A program made the position numbers and the translations under genes. From CAYMGQ01 sp964390055 (GTDB lineage: Bacteria > Bacillota > Clostridia > Peptostreptococcales > Natronincolaceae): a stretch of 64,000 bases of DNA. Position 1 is the first letter of the stretch. Every line of letters begins with the position of its first letter. Under the pieces are notes generated by a model that worked only from the letters and a program-made list of their open reading frames with translations, was not told the DNA's origin and searched no databases. Below, piece after piece: positions 9,226-17,321 of the stretch. The stretch lies in the NCBI GenBank assembly GCA_964390055.1, contig CAYMGQ010000009.1:1-64000 (forward strand). Direction: 5' to 3'.

Positions 9226-9945
9226 CTAAATATTTAATACATCTCTCATTCCATAGATGCCTGCAGGTTTTCCTATAATATATTTTGCCGCAACTAGTGC
9301 TCCCTCTGCAAAAACTGACCTGTCATATGCCTCATGGCTTATTTTAATAGCTTCTAAATCATTGATAAAGTTTGCCTCATGTAGGCCTACAATATTGCCG
9401 GCCCGGAGGGCATGGATACCAATTTCCCCCTTTTCTCTTGGACATTGTCCTTCCCGACCATGGGTGTGCTTGCTTTTTCTAGCCAAACCCCTTTCTATTG
9501 ATTCCACAATGGTCTTAGCACTGCCAGATGGAGCATCAACCTTCCTATTATGGTGGGCTTCAAGGATTTCAATATCTACATTATCCTTTAATATTGATGC
9601 CACCTGCTCTACTAGATTAAACATAAGGTTCATACCCAGTGACATATTTGTTGCCTGCATAATGGGAAATATTTGGCCAGCCTTTTCTATTAGCTCTTCC
9701 TCTTCGCCAGTAAAACCCGTAGTTCCTAACACAAGGGCTAGCTTTCTATCTGTACAATACTGAAGCACGGCCCTTAACCCCTTGGGATGGGAAAAATCCA
9801 CTACAACATCAGGATTAATTTTCACAGTATCAAAGGATTTATTTTCATCCACTCCCTCTATTTTTGCCCAGTGACCATCCTCCCTTGCTAGTTTTTCTAT
9901 CATTTGCCCCATACGACCACTAATACCTGAAATTAATAATTTCAT
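9226..9945 (-). CDS. dapB: 4-hydroxy-tetrahydrodipicolinate reductase
   Basis: 239 residues from the ATG at 9945, which follows AGGGGGT at a spacing of eight; a TTG three codons upstream has no spacing from that site. Reduces the DapA product with NAD(P)H. The Rossmann motif GISGRMGQMI is at the N-terminus, and the family signature EAHHNRKVDAPSGSA holds the catalytic His-His and Lys. It lies 13 bases after dapA in the lysine-riboswitch operon. Confidence 0.93.
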   Translation of the reverse strand: MKLLISGISGRMGQMIEKLAREDGHWAKIEGVDENKSFDTVKINPDVVVDFSHPKGLRAVLQYCTDRKLALVLGTTGFTGEEEELIEKAGQIFPIMQATNMSLGMNLMFNLVEQVASILKDNVDIEILEAHHNRKVDAPSGSAKTIVESIERGLARKSKHTHGREGQCPREKGEIGIHALRAGNIVGLHEANFINDLEAIKISHEAYDRSVFAEGALVAAKYIIGKPAGIYGMRDVLNI

Positions 9946-9958
9946 ATAATTCAACCCC

Positions 9959-10831
9959 CTATAGTATTTGTAACAATTGCATTTCCTCTAATAAAGTCTC
10001 CCGGTTTTCCTCTGTCATAGGGGTTAGGGGAAGTCTTAGTTCATTTTCTATATATCCCATCATGGCTAAGGCTGCCTTTGTTGGAATTGGATTTACCTCT
10101 ATAAAGAGCAAGTCAATCAATCTCTTATAGGCCACTTGTAGCCTGATAGCTTCCTCTACATTCCCAGTTTCGAAGGCATGGCACATTGCCTGGGTCTCCT
10201 TGGGTAATATATTTGCTACAACCGATATAACCCCATGGCCACCACAAGAATAAATAGGCAGTATATTATCATCATTTCCAGACCAAATTTTAAAATCTTC
10301 TGGCACCAGCCTTTTAATTTCTAATATTTGATTCATATTGGCTCCTGCCTCTTTAACCCCTATAATATTATCTACCTTTGCTAGTTCTGCAACTGTGCTA
10401 GCATCAATATTTAATCCCGTCCTACCTGGAACATTGTATAATATTGCCGCTAGGCTAGTAGAATCGGCGATTTTTTTGTAGTGCTCTATCAAACCTGCCT
10501 GTGTGCATTTATTGTAGTAGGGGGATACCAATAATATACCATCTGCCTTTAGTTCTTCTGCCTGTTTTGTATATTCAATAGCTAGCCTTGTGTCATTTGA
10601 TCCAGTTCCCACAATTACCGGAATTTTCCCTCCTACCCTCTCAACAGCAGTTTTAATTACATTTTCCCTTTCCTCACAGCTTTGCGTAGAAGCCTCACCT
10701 GTAGTACCTAATACTATTAATGCTTGGGTATCATTATCCAATTGAAAATCAATTAGATTTTTGAAGGCTTCCAAATCTACCCTTCCATCCCTAAATGGGG
10801 TAACAATTGCAACACCTGAACCTGTAAACAT
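9959..10831 (-). CDS. dapA: 4-hydroxy-tetrahydrodipicolinate synthase
   Basis: 290 residues, ATG after GGGAGG. Condenses pyruvate with aspartate semialdehyde. The TIM-barrel signatures are present: LGTTGEAST near residue 42, catalytic Tyr in LYNVPGRTG and the Schiff-base Lys in GVKEAGANM (near residue 160). Length is standard. It lies between asd and dapB in the riboswitch operon; the enzyme also supplies the precursor of spore dipicolinate, consistent with the spore genes in this window. Confidence 0.94.
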   Translation of the reverse strand: MFTGSGVAIVTPFRDGRVDLEAFKNLIDFQLDNDTQALIVLGTTGEASTQSCEERENVIKTAVERVGGKIPVIVGTGSNDTRLAIEYTKQAEELKADGILLVSPYYNKCTQAGLIEHYKKIADSTSLAAILYNVPGRTGLNIDASTVAELAKVDNIIGVKEAGANMNQILEIKRLVPEDFKIWSGNDDNILPIYSCGGHGVISVVANILPKETQAMCHAFETGNVEEAIRLQVAYKRLIDLLFIEVNPIPTKAALAMMGYIENELRLPLTPMTEENRETLLEEMQLLQIL

Positions 10832-10874
10832 AATATTTCCTCCCTTTTAATATTTACTTAAGCTAACTCTAATT

Positions 10875-11864
10875 TTAACCTTCCAAAATCTCCAGAATTT
10901 GCACTGCATTAGTTGCTGCACCCTTCCTCAAGTTGTCAGCAACTACCCATAGGGATAATCCCCTGGGATTAAATAAATCCTTTCTTATTCTTCCTACATA
11001 GGTTTCATCAGTATTTTCTATATCCAGGGGGGTGGGATACTCATTTGCCTCAGGATTATCCATTAATGTAATCCCTGGAGACTTACTAAGTAATTCCCTT
11101 ATTTCCTCCAGCTCTACCTCCCTTTTCAATTCCAAATATATGGACTCACTATGGCCATAGACTACTGGAATACGGACAGTGGTTGCATTTATTTCTATCC
11201 TATCGTCTTCCAAGACCTTGTGACTTTCATATACCATTTTTAGCTCTTCCCTGGTAAAGGCATTTTCCCCAAAACTATCTATATGAGGTATGCAGTTTCC
11301 AGCAATCCTCCTAGTATAGATTTTGTTTGGGAAGTCCCCATCCTTCAATTGATTTTCCAGCTCCTTGATTGCCCCTTGTCCACTACCCGATACAGCTTGA
11401 TAGGTAGAAACTATAATTTTATTAATTCCATATTCCCTATGTAAGGGAGCTAGTGCAACCATCATTTGTATGGTTGAACAGTTGGGATTAGCAATAATAC
11501 CCCTGTAGCCTTTTAATAAATGTGGATTAACCTCAGCTACTATGAGGGGGATATCTTCTGCCATCCTCCACTGGGAAGAGTTATCAATTACCATATTGCC
11601 AGCAGCTGCCGCTATTGGGGCATATAGTTTTGAAACACTTCCCCCGGCCGAAAAGAAAATATAATCAAACTCTTCCCTCATTGCATCCTCTGTGAGTAAT
11701 TCTATTGTAATCTCTTCATCCCCAAATTTTAATTTCTTACCCGCAGATCTTGAAGAAGCAAAAGCTCTTAAGGAAGAAATAGCTACATTTCTCTCCCTTA
11801 GAATCTCCATAATCTTGATTCCCACTGCACCTGTTGCACCAACAACTCCAATTTTTAGACCCAT
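10875..11864 (-). CDS. asd: Aspartate-semialdehyde dehydrogenase
   Basis: 329 residues, ATG with AGGAGGAG upstream. Reduces aspartyl phosphate to the semialdehyde. The NADP-binding motif VVGATGAVG lies at residues 7-15 and the active-site Cys in ANPNCSTIQ near residue 127. It is the first gene of the operon, starting directly after the lysine riboswitch terminator, so its expression should fall when lysine is plentiful. Confidence 0.93.
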   Translation of the reverse strand: MGLKIGVVGATGAVGIKIMEILRERNVAISSLRAFASSRSAGKKLKFGDEEITIELLTEDAMREEFDYIFFSAGGSVSKLYAPIAAAAGNMVIDNSSQWRMAEDIPLIVAEVNPHLLKGYRGIIANPNCSTIQMMVALAPLHREYGINKIIVSTYQAVSGSGQGAIKELENQLKDGDFPNKIYTRRIAGNCIPHIDSFGENAFTREELKMVYESHKVLEDDRIEINATTVRIPVVYGHSESIYLELKREVELEEIRELLSKSPGITLMDNPEANEYPTPLDIENTDETYVGRIRKDLFNPRGLSLWVVADNLRKGAATNAVQILEILEG

Positions 11865-11894
11865 AATTAATTCTCCTCCTAGTAGTATGATAAT

Positions 11895-11924
11895 AAAAAG
11901 ACTCCTGGGTTTATTCCAGGAGTC
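11895..11924 (-). terminator. Riboswitch expression-platform terminator
   Basis: Nine-bp stem GACTCCTGG/CCAGGAGTC with a seven-base loop and a T run on the minus strand. It lies between the lysine aptamer and asd, as expected for transcription attenuation. Confidence 0.85.
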
Positions 11925-12009
11925 AGTTAATGCAATATAAAATTAATAGCCCTCTTACAATCTTTACCAATTGTTTAGGTGTTTTCAATAGCTATATATT
12001 GCAACTAAC

Positions 12010-12179
12010 AAATAGCCCTCCATGGATATTACCATGACAGTGGTTCAGTTATTCACCAAACCCCCAACCATTAAATCGAAAACTATTTAATGGTTTCGGC
12101 ACCTTAGCCTTTCAGCAATAGTATTGAGGGTTTCCCTCTTAACACCTACTACTTACTTTTCTTTGGTGCTCCTCTATTT
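12010..12179 (-). promoter_or_regulatory. Lysine riboswitch (L box) aptamer
   Basis: On the minus strand a P1 stem pairs AAATAG (12174-12179) with CTATTT (12010-12015). Between them are conserved L-box elements: GAGGAGCACC, AAGTAAGTAG, GCTGAAAGGC, GGTGCCGAA, and GAACCACTGTCATGG near the 3' side. The size of about 170 nt fits. A terminator follows at 11895-11924, and the genes controlled are all in the lysine/diaminopimelate pathway. It should bind lysine and turn the operon off. Confidence 0.9.
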
Positions 12180-12253
12180 ATTAATTCATTATTTAATTTT
12201 ACCTTACATTCTATTACACATGGTACAATGTCGATTTTTTTGCTATCGTAGGT

Positions 12254-12283
12254 AGTTTATCATATATAATCTAGTCTTGTCAA
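12254..12283 (-). promoter_or_regulatory. Promoter of the lysine operon
   Basis: Minus-strand TTGACA at 12278-12283 and TAAACT at 12254-12259, 18 bases apart, about 75 bases upstream of the aptamer. Confidence 0.6.
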
Positions 12284-12317
12284 CACTTTTATTACTTTAT
12301 ATTATATATAGTCTTTT

Positions 12318-13211
12318 TTAATAATAAAAATCATGTTTCCCAATAGTTGTCATGTATTTTCTATTGGCAGTTATCCAGAAATTTGTAGATTTTCTAGGAT
12401 TTAAAAAGTACAGGGCCTCTCCCACAGGTCGTTGACCATTTAATACAGCCCTAGCCGCCCTGATACTTTCCTGGTCAGGCTTATCATATATGGTACCATC
12501 TAACACCGGGGAAAATTGTGTGTGCCCCTGCTGCTTGTCAAATATAACCCCATAGAGTGTATTAGGAAATTTATTGCTTTTTACCCTGTTTAAGACTACA
12601 TTTCCCACAGCCAACTTGCCTTGATAAGATTCACCTTGGGCCTCGGAATGAATAATCCTACTCAACCAATAGACTTCTTCATCCCTTGTAGCCCCCCTAG
12701 ATGGATTAGGGCTTTGTATTTTAAGATTTTGCCCCTCATATATAATATCACTAGTCAGATTATTAATATTTTTGATATGACTAATACTTAGGTTGGCCCT
12801 TTGGGCAATATAGTGTAGTGTGTCGCCACCTTTTACTATATAATTTCCCTTTGTTATCGGGGCCATATCTATAGCTGGCTTCTCCGATTCTTTGGGCTTG
12901 TTCTGGTTATTAGCTGCCTTTTGCATCCCAGCTTCAACTGTAAGTGTCTCTTTTTCCTTATCCGAGTTTTTATCATCTTCAATACCACCATCATCAACAG
13001 GATCATCAGAAAAATCCAATGGTTTTTCCTCCCCCACCTCTTCATGGCTTCTTATCTTATCCTCTTTTGTCCTAGCTAATTCTACTTTATTTTCATTTTC
13101 TTTTTGTCTAATTTTACTTGCCTTTTTTGACGGTCCTATAAAGCCTATTAAAATAACTATAAGCCCTATAAAAACTACATTATAGATTGTTGACTTAGAA
13201 TTAATTTTCAT
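12318..13211 (-). CDS. LysM plus SleB-type cell wall hydrolase (spore cortex lysis)
   Basis: 297 residues from the ATG at 13211, chosen because GGGAGAGG lies upstream; a longer start at 13253 has none. Order: one membrane anchor (residues about 10-27), an acidic low-complexity linker (about 35-110), one LysM peptidoglycan-binding domain (KGGDTLHYIAQRAN, about 125-170), then a SleB/CwlJ-like Hydrolase_2 domain with the Glu-containing motif IIHSEAQGESYQGKLAV. The family cleaves cortex or vegetative peptidoglycan. The membrane anchor and LysM suggest a wall-facing enzyme; a germination role is inferred from the SleB domain. Monocistronic. Confidence 0.85.
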   Translation of the reverse strand: MKINSKSTIYNVVFIGLIVILIGFIGPSKKASKIRQKENENKVELARTKEDKIRSHEEVGEEKPLDFSDDPVDDGGIEDDKNSDKEKETLTVEAGMQKAANNQNKPKESEKPAIDMAPITKGNYIVKGGDTLHYIAQRANLSISHIKNINNLTSDIIYEGQNLKIQSPNPSRGATRDEEVYWLSRIIHSEAQGESYQGKLAVGNVVLNRVKSNKFPNTLYGVIFDKQQGHTQFSPVLDGTIYDKPDQESIRAARAVLNGQRPVGEALYFLNPRKSTNFWITANRKYMTTIGKHDFYY

Positions 13212-13312
13212 CTTCACCAGCCTCTCCCATATGGTCATAAAAAATTTTAACATAAATGGGGGAGGCTGTATATATTATTTGGGATTGTAAGATTTGCCAG
13301 AGGCTATAAGGT

Positions 13313-14335
13313 CTAGAAACTAATGCTTACATGCTTACTTCCAATTTCTTGTATTTCATGGCACCCTGCCATAATCATGGCTTCTTTTAACTCATGACCC
13401 ACTTTCTGGCTATAGAGTTTCACTCCTTCTAAGCCTCCACCATAGGCTGCAATTGCATATGGCCGACCTATTAGAACGGCATCTGCACCCAGGGCTAAGG
13501 CCTTAAATACATCGCTACCATCCCTAAAACCACCATCAATAAATATTTTTAGTTTGCCCCTTACCTCTGCCGCTATTTGTGGTAGTAGCTCTATTGTGCT
13601 TAATGTATGGTCCAATACTCTACCTCCATGATTGGATACAACAATACCCTTGGCTCCTGCCTTTATCGCTTTTTTAGCTCCTTCTACTGTCATTATCCCC
13701 TTTAGGATAACCGGCAGGCTTGTAGAGTCAATAATTTCCCTTAAATCCTCAATCGACTTTGTTCCAACGGGTTTACCTAATAAGGCCAAATTAATTAAGC
13801 CTGCAGCATCAATATCAATAGCTACAGCGGGCACTCCTACTTCTTCAGCTTTTTTGATTTTTTCAATTATTTCTTCATTAGCCCAAGGTTTAACCGTAGG
13901 TATTCCGAAGCCCTCATATTCCTCAATTACATCTAGGGGTATTTCAAAGTTTCCCTCACCTACCCCATCACCAGTACAGCCCATAACCCCAGCTTCCTTG
14001 CATCCACCAACAATTGCTCTTGAATAGGCTAGGTCATCTAAATAAGTATTATAATTAAGCTCTAATCCCCCTATTGGGGCTGCCAAGAAGGGAAAATCTA
14101 AGCTATGGCCAAAAAGCTCTATAGATGTATTAATATCCTTGACTGGCACTATAGTATCTAAATGTATTTTAACTTCTTGGACCTTTTGACGATTGCGAAT
14201 AAAGCCCGCGCCTGTGCCCTTGCCCCCCGCACCTGGGACCTCTCCCCTACAAACAAGCCCATTGCAATCCCTGCACACCCTACATTTATTACCCATAACC
14301 TCTTTAGCTTTTTTCAATACGTCTTCATAATTCAT
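13313..14335 (-). CDS. FMN-dependent alpha-hydroxy-acid dehydrogenase/oxidase family protein
   Basis: 340 residues, ATG. An FMN-binding TIM barrel with the active-site motif VSNHGGRVLD (catalytic His) and the C-terminal phosphate-binding IGRPYAIAAYGGG. The family oxidises L-lactate and similar 2-hydroxy acids. The N-terminus has a short cysteine cluster, CRVCRDCNGLVC (residues 18-29), absent from aerobic lactate oxidases, which suggests a metal or Fe-S site and an anaerobic electron acceptor; that is inference. No partner electron-transfer gene is adjacent. Confidence 0.82.
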   Translation of the reverse strand: MNYEDVLKKAKEVMGNKCRVCRDCNGLVCRGEVPGAGGKGTGAGFIRNRQKVQEVKIHLDTIVPVKDINTSIELFGHSLDFPFLAAPIGGLELNYNTYLDDLAYSRAIVGGCKEAGVMGCTGDGVGEGNFEIPLDVIEEYEGFGIPTVKPWANEEIIEKIKKAEEVGVPAVAIDIDAAGLINLALLGKPVGTKSIEDLREIIDSTSLPVILKGIMTVEGAKKAIKAGAKGIVVSNHGGRVLDHTLSTIELLPQIAAEVRGKLKIFIDGGFRDGSDVFKALALGADAVLIGRPYAIAAYGGGLEGVKLYSQKVGHELKEAMIMAGCHEIQEIGSKHVSISF

Positions 14336-14558
14336 CCCTATCTCTCCATTTCTTTATGAATTGTTATCAAGCCATACTAATTTATCAAATCTTCCTCCTC
14401 TCCTATAATAGTAACAAATATTCGTCATTTTTCCAATTTTCTTTTATTTTTATTTTAAAATATCTCTCTAAATATTGGCCTGTCACCCTTTAAGAAAGGA
14501 ATTATTTATGTTAGTATATAATTGAAATTTATAATTACTTGGCCACTAGGAGGGTAAG

Positions 14559-15281
14559 ATGAATAAATTATTTGGATTAATACATTTTATATTATATGGT
14601 GCATATGTCAGGGTATTTGTAATTCCAAAGGTTAATCGGCTGGATAGGTTAGGCAAGCTTCAGGAGAAAAGAAAATATGTAAATCAGATAAGCAAAAATT
14701 TATGCAGAATTTTAATAAATACTAGTAAAAGTACAGTAGAGGTAAGGGGTGTTGAAAATGTACCTGAGGACACTGCCGTCTTGTTTATATGTAACCACCA
14801 AGGCTATTTTGATATACCCATACTCCTGTACCACTTGCCCAAAACATTGGGGTTTTTGGCTAAAATAGAAATAAAAAAATGGCCCTTAATTGGCAAATGG
14901 CTAACTTGCCTTGAGGGTGTATTTATTGATAGGAGTGATATTCGTCAGTCTCTTACTGCAATTAAGGAGACTAGCGAAGTTTTAAAATCTGGTCAGTCAA
15001 TGATTATTTTTCCAGAAGGGACCAGGAGTAAAGGTAAGCAATTAAATGAATTTAAGCCGGGGAGTTTAAGGGCAGCCCTTAGGGCCAAGGTTCCTATAGT
15101 ACCAGTAACAATAGAGAATACCTATCAAATACTAGAGGCTAATAACTATAAAAATATAAAAGCTGCCAACATAACAATTACCATAGCCCCAGCTATTGAA
15201 ACCGCTCAGTTAGATAGAAAAAGTTCCAACCAACTATCTGATGTGATTTTTGAAATTATAAAAAATAATATAAGCCACTAG
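14559..15281 (+). CDS. plsC: 1-acyl-sn-glycerol-3-phosphate acyltransferase
   Basis: 240 residues, ATG with AGGAGGG. Adds the second acyl chain to lysophosphatidic acid at the membrane. Acyltransferase motifs are visible: NHQGYFDIP (NHx4D, catalytic), FIDRSD, FPEGTRSKG and VPIVPVTI. One N-terminal hydrophobic segment anchors it. It is 76 bases upstream of the GGDEF gene on the same strand and may be co-transcribed with it. Confidence 0.9.
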   Translation: MNKLFGLIHFILYGAYVRVFVIPKVNRLDRLGKLQEKRKYVNQISKNLCRILINTSKSTVEVRGVENVPEDTAVLFICNHQGYFDIPILLYHLPKTLGFLAKIEIKKWPLIGKWLTCLEGVFIDRSDIRQSLTAIKETSEVLKSGQSMIIFPEGTRSKGKQLNEFKPGSLRAALRAKVPIVPVTIENTYQILEANNYKNIKAANITITIAPAIETAQLDRKSSNQLSDVIFEIIKNNISH

Positions 15282-15357
15282 ATATATATGTAGGTTATGT
15301 GGTAAAATATGGTTTAGTGCTATCCTTTAAATATCTTAAAGATTGTGGGGTTTATAA

Positions 15358-16599
15358 ATGGAAAAGAAGTATATCAACTATATTATTTCATTTATATTGG
15401 TGATGACCACCTTGATACTACTAATTGCCGGGAGGGCTTCCTCTAGCTTTGTCTATCAATATGGTTTGCCTATTATACTATCTGTTTTCCTTTTTTCGTT
15501 ATTTTGCCTATATACAGTCCACTACTATATCATGTCTGGAAAAAAAATCGAAATTAAAAACCATGTTAGGAATAAGGAACTCCTGAAAAATATTATCAAG
15601 ATAAGCAATTCTGTTCTAAGCTTTGAAAATCCGGAAGAAATCTATGATTTAATTCTAAATAAGGCCGTAAAGTCTATTGATGATGCCAAAATGGGCAGCC
15701 TACTTATAGTAAATAAGGATAATAAATTAGAGTACAAGGCTGCAGTTGGCTATGATTTTAACAAATTAAAAAATATAAGTTTGGATTTGGAGGATTGTTT
15801 CTTATATAACCAAAACCATAATAATATAGACCAAGCCTGTATAATAAAAGATATACATAAATTCGATAAGAAAAAGCTGGACCAACCCACATATAGAGCA
15901 TTGTATCAGGCTAATGCCTTTGTTGCTAAAACCACCATTAGTGCCCCTATCAAATTGGATGATGAATTTTATGGCATCATAAATGTAGATAGTGACAAGG
16001 TCCATAGCTTTACAGCAATGGACCTATCCTTTATGGAGTACTTTGCAATTCAAGTCAGTACAGTTATACAAAACCATAATATCTATAAAAAGATGTTTTA
16101 TTTGGCTAGGTATGATAGCCAAACCCAATTATATAATAGACCCTATTTCGAAGAGCTATCTGACAATATGTTAGACAGGGCCAAGAGGTATGGAGAGAAT
16201 TTCTCCCTAGCAATCTTTGATATAGATAATTTAAAGATAACTAATGACACCTACGGTCATCAGGTGGGTGATAAACTCATACAAAGATTTGCTAGCAAAC
16301 TGAAAGCCAGCTCTAGAAAGAGTGATGTGATTTCCAGATATGGGGGGGATGAGTTCGTAGCAATTTATTTATATGCTGACCCAAGGGAAATAAGGGAAAT
16401 TATAAACAAGCTCAATGCAGAGCTTGATAAAAACCCCCTTTATACCAAACAAGGAAAGGTGTATATCAAATATAGTTACGGTGTCTCACATTTTCCCTCT
16501 GATGGCAGGGATATGAAAACCTTGCTAAAGGTTGCAGATAGTAGGATGTACCTCTTAAAGGACGGATTCATTAAGGAAAATAGTCAATCCATTATATAG
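15358..16599 (+). CDS. Membrane GAF-GGDEF diguanylate cyclase
   Basis: 413 residues. Two N-terminal membrane segments (about 7-60), a GAF sensory domain (about 80-240) and a GGDEF domain with an intact catalytic motif RYGGDEF. The product-inhibition I-site RxxD is present as RKSD exactly five residues before GGDEF. It should make cyclic di-GMP and feel product inhibition. No EAL domain or PilZ target lies nearby. The ribosome site is weak (GTGGGG). The end of the gene lies within a shared terminator. Confidence 0.9.
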   Translation: MEKKYINYIISFILVMTTLILLIAGRASSSFVYQYGLPIILSVFLFSLFCLYTVHYYIMSGKKIEIKNHVRNKELLKNIIKISNSVLSFENPEEIYDLILNKAVKSIDDAKMGSLLIVNKDNKLEYKAAVGYDFNKLKNISLDLEDCFLYNQNHNNIDQACIIKDIHKFDKKKLDQPTYRALYQANAFVAKTTISAPIKLDDEFYGIINVDSDKVHSFTAMDLSFMEYFAIQVSTVIQNHNIYKKMFYLARYDSQTQLYNRPYFEELSDNMLDRAKRYGENFSLAIFDIDNLKITNDTYGHQVGDKLIQRFASKLKASSRKSDVISRYGGDEFVAIYLYADPREIREIINKLNAELDKNPLYTKQGKVYIKYSYGVSHFPSDGRDMKTLLKVADSRMYLLKDGFIKENSQSII

Positions 16600-16616
16600 A
16601 GGATTGACTATTTTTT
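16577..16616. terminator. Shared terminator, GGDEF gene and mpg
   Basis: Stem AAAATAGTCAATCC/GGATTGACTATTTT with a ten-base loop and a T run, spanning the ends of both convergent genes. Confidence 0.85.
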
Positions 16617-17222
16617 AGATAGATAACTATTACCTTTAATATAGTAACGCCAAGGGAAATCGACCGCTTCCTCGGCATAGTCTATATTAATCCGAGGGCC
16701 TGAAACGATAGATGATTTATCCGCATCTAGCCCATCAGTAATGTAAAGCTCATGGCCACATAGGTCCATTTGATTATGGGATTTATTAATGCCCATAGCC
16801 ATAGAAAGTTTGCCAGGCCCATTAGTTAAATTAATTATTTCCCTTCTTGTTAATATATCCAATGATTTTTGATACCTCTTCTGGGCCATCAGGTCTAAGC
16901 CATCAAGGGGTTGTAAGGCCCGGATTAGTATAGCTGCAGCCTTACCCTCCCTTTCGGTAACAACATTAAAGCAATAATACATGCCATAAATTAAATAAAC
17001 ATAGGAGCTTCCCGGGGGTCCATATAGGGCCTTTGTTCTATTGGTCATTTTATTCTTATAAGCATGGCATGCCTTATCTATGTCCCCTATATAGGCCTCT
17101 ACTTCAACAATTTTACCAATTAAATTCTGTTTTCTATTCACATGGACCAGGTTTTTTCCCAGCAGGTCCCTGGCTACCTCCAAGCTATCCCTATCATAAA
17201 AATCTCTTTCAAGTTTTGACAT
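16608..17222 (-). CDS. 3-methyladenine DNA glycosylase (AAG/Mpg family)
   Basis: 204 residues, ATG with GGAGAGG. Excises alkylated purines. Family motifs include ARDLLGKNLVH, VEVEAYIGDIDKACHAY (with the general-base Glu), GSSYVYLIYGMYYCFN and GPGKLSMAMGI. Length and layout match the AAG fold. It is unrelated in fold to the AlkA-type glycosylase at 41.5 kb, so the strain has two separate alkyl-base excision enzymes. Confidence 0.92.
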   Translation of the reverse strand: MSKLERDFYDRDSLEVARDLLGKNLVHVNRKQNLIGKIVEVEAYIGDIDKACHAYKNKMTNRTKALYGPPGSSYVYLIYGMYYCFNVVTEREGKAAAILIRALQPLDGLDLMAQKRYQKSLDILTRREIINLTNGPGKLSMAMGINKSHNQMDLCGHELYITDGLDADKSSIVSGPRINIDYAEEAVDFPWRYYIKGNSYLSKK

Positions 17223-17321
17223 AAACTTTCCTCTCCTGTATTTTGCTCTTTTAATGAGTCTTTTGATTATATCATATTTTTATGATATCCAAACTTTCTT
17301 TTTAAATCCCCTATCATTTTA

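Noticed and set aside
9257..9763. 168-codon open frame opposite dapB
   Set aside because: It lies wholly antisense to a well-supported gene, has no family resemblance, and low-complexity composition expected of a shadow frame. The same holds for 17911-18336 opposite feoB and 45403-45927 opposite dctM.
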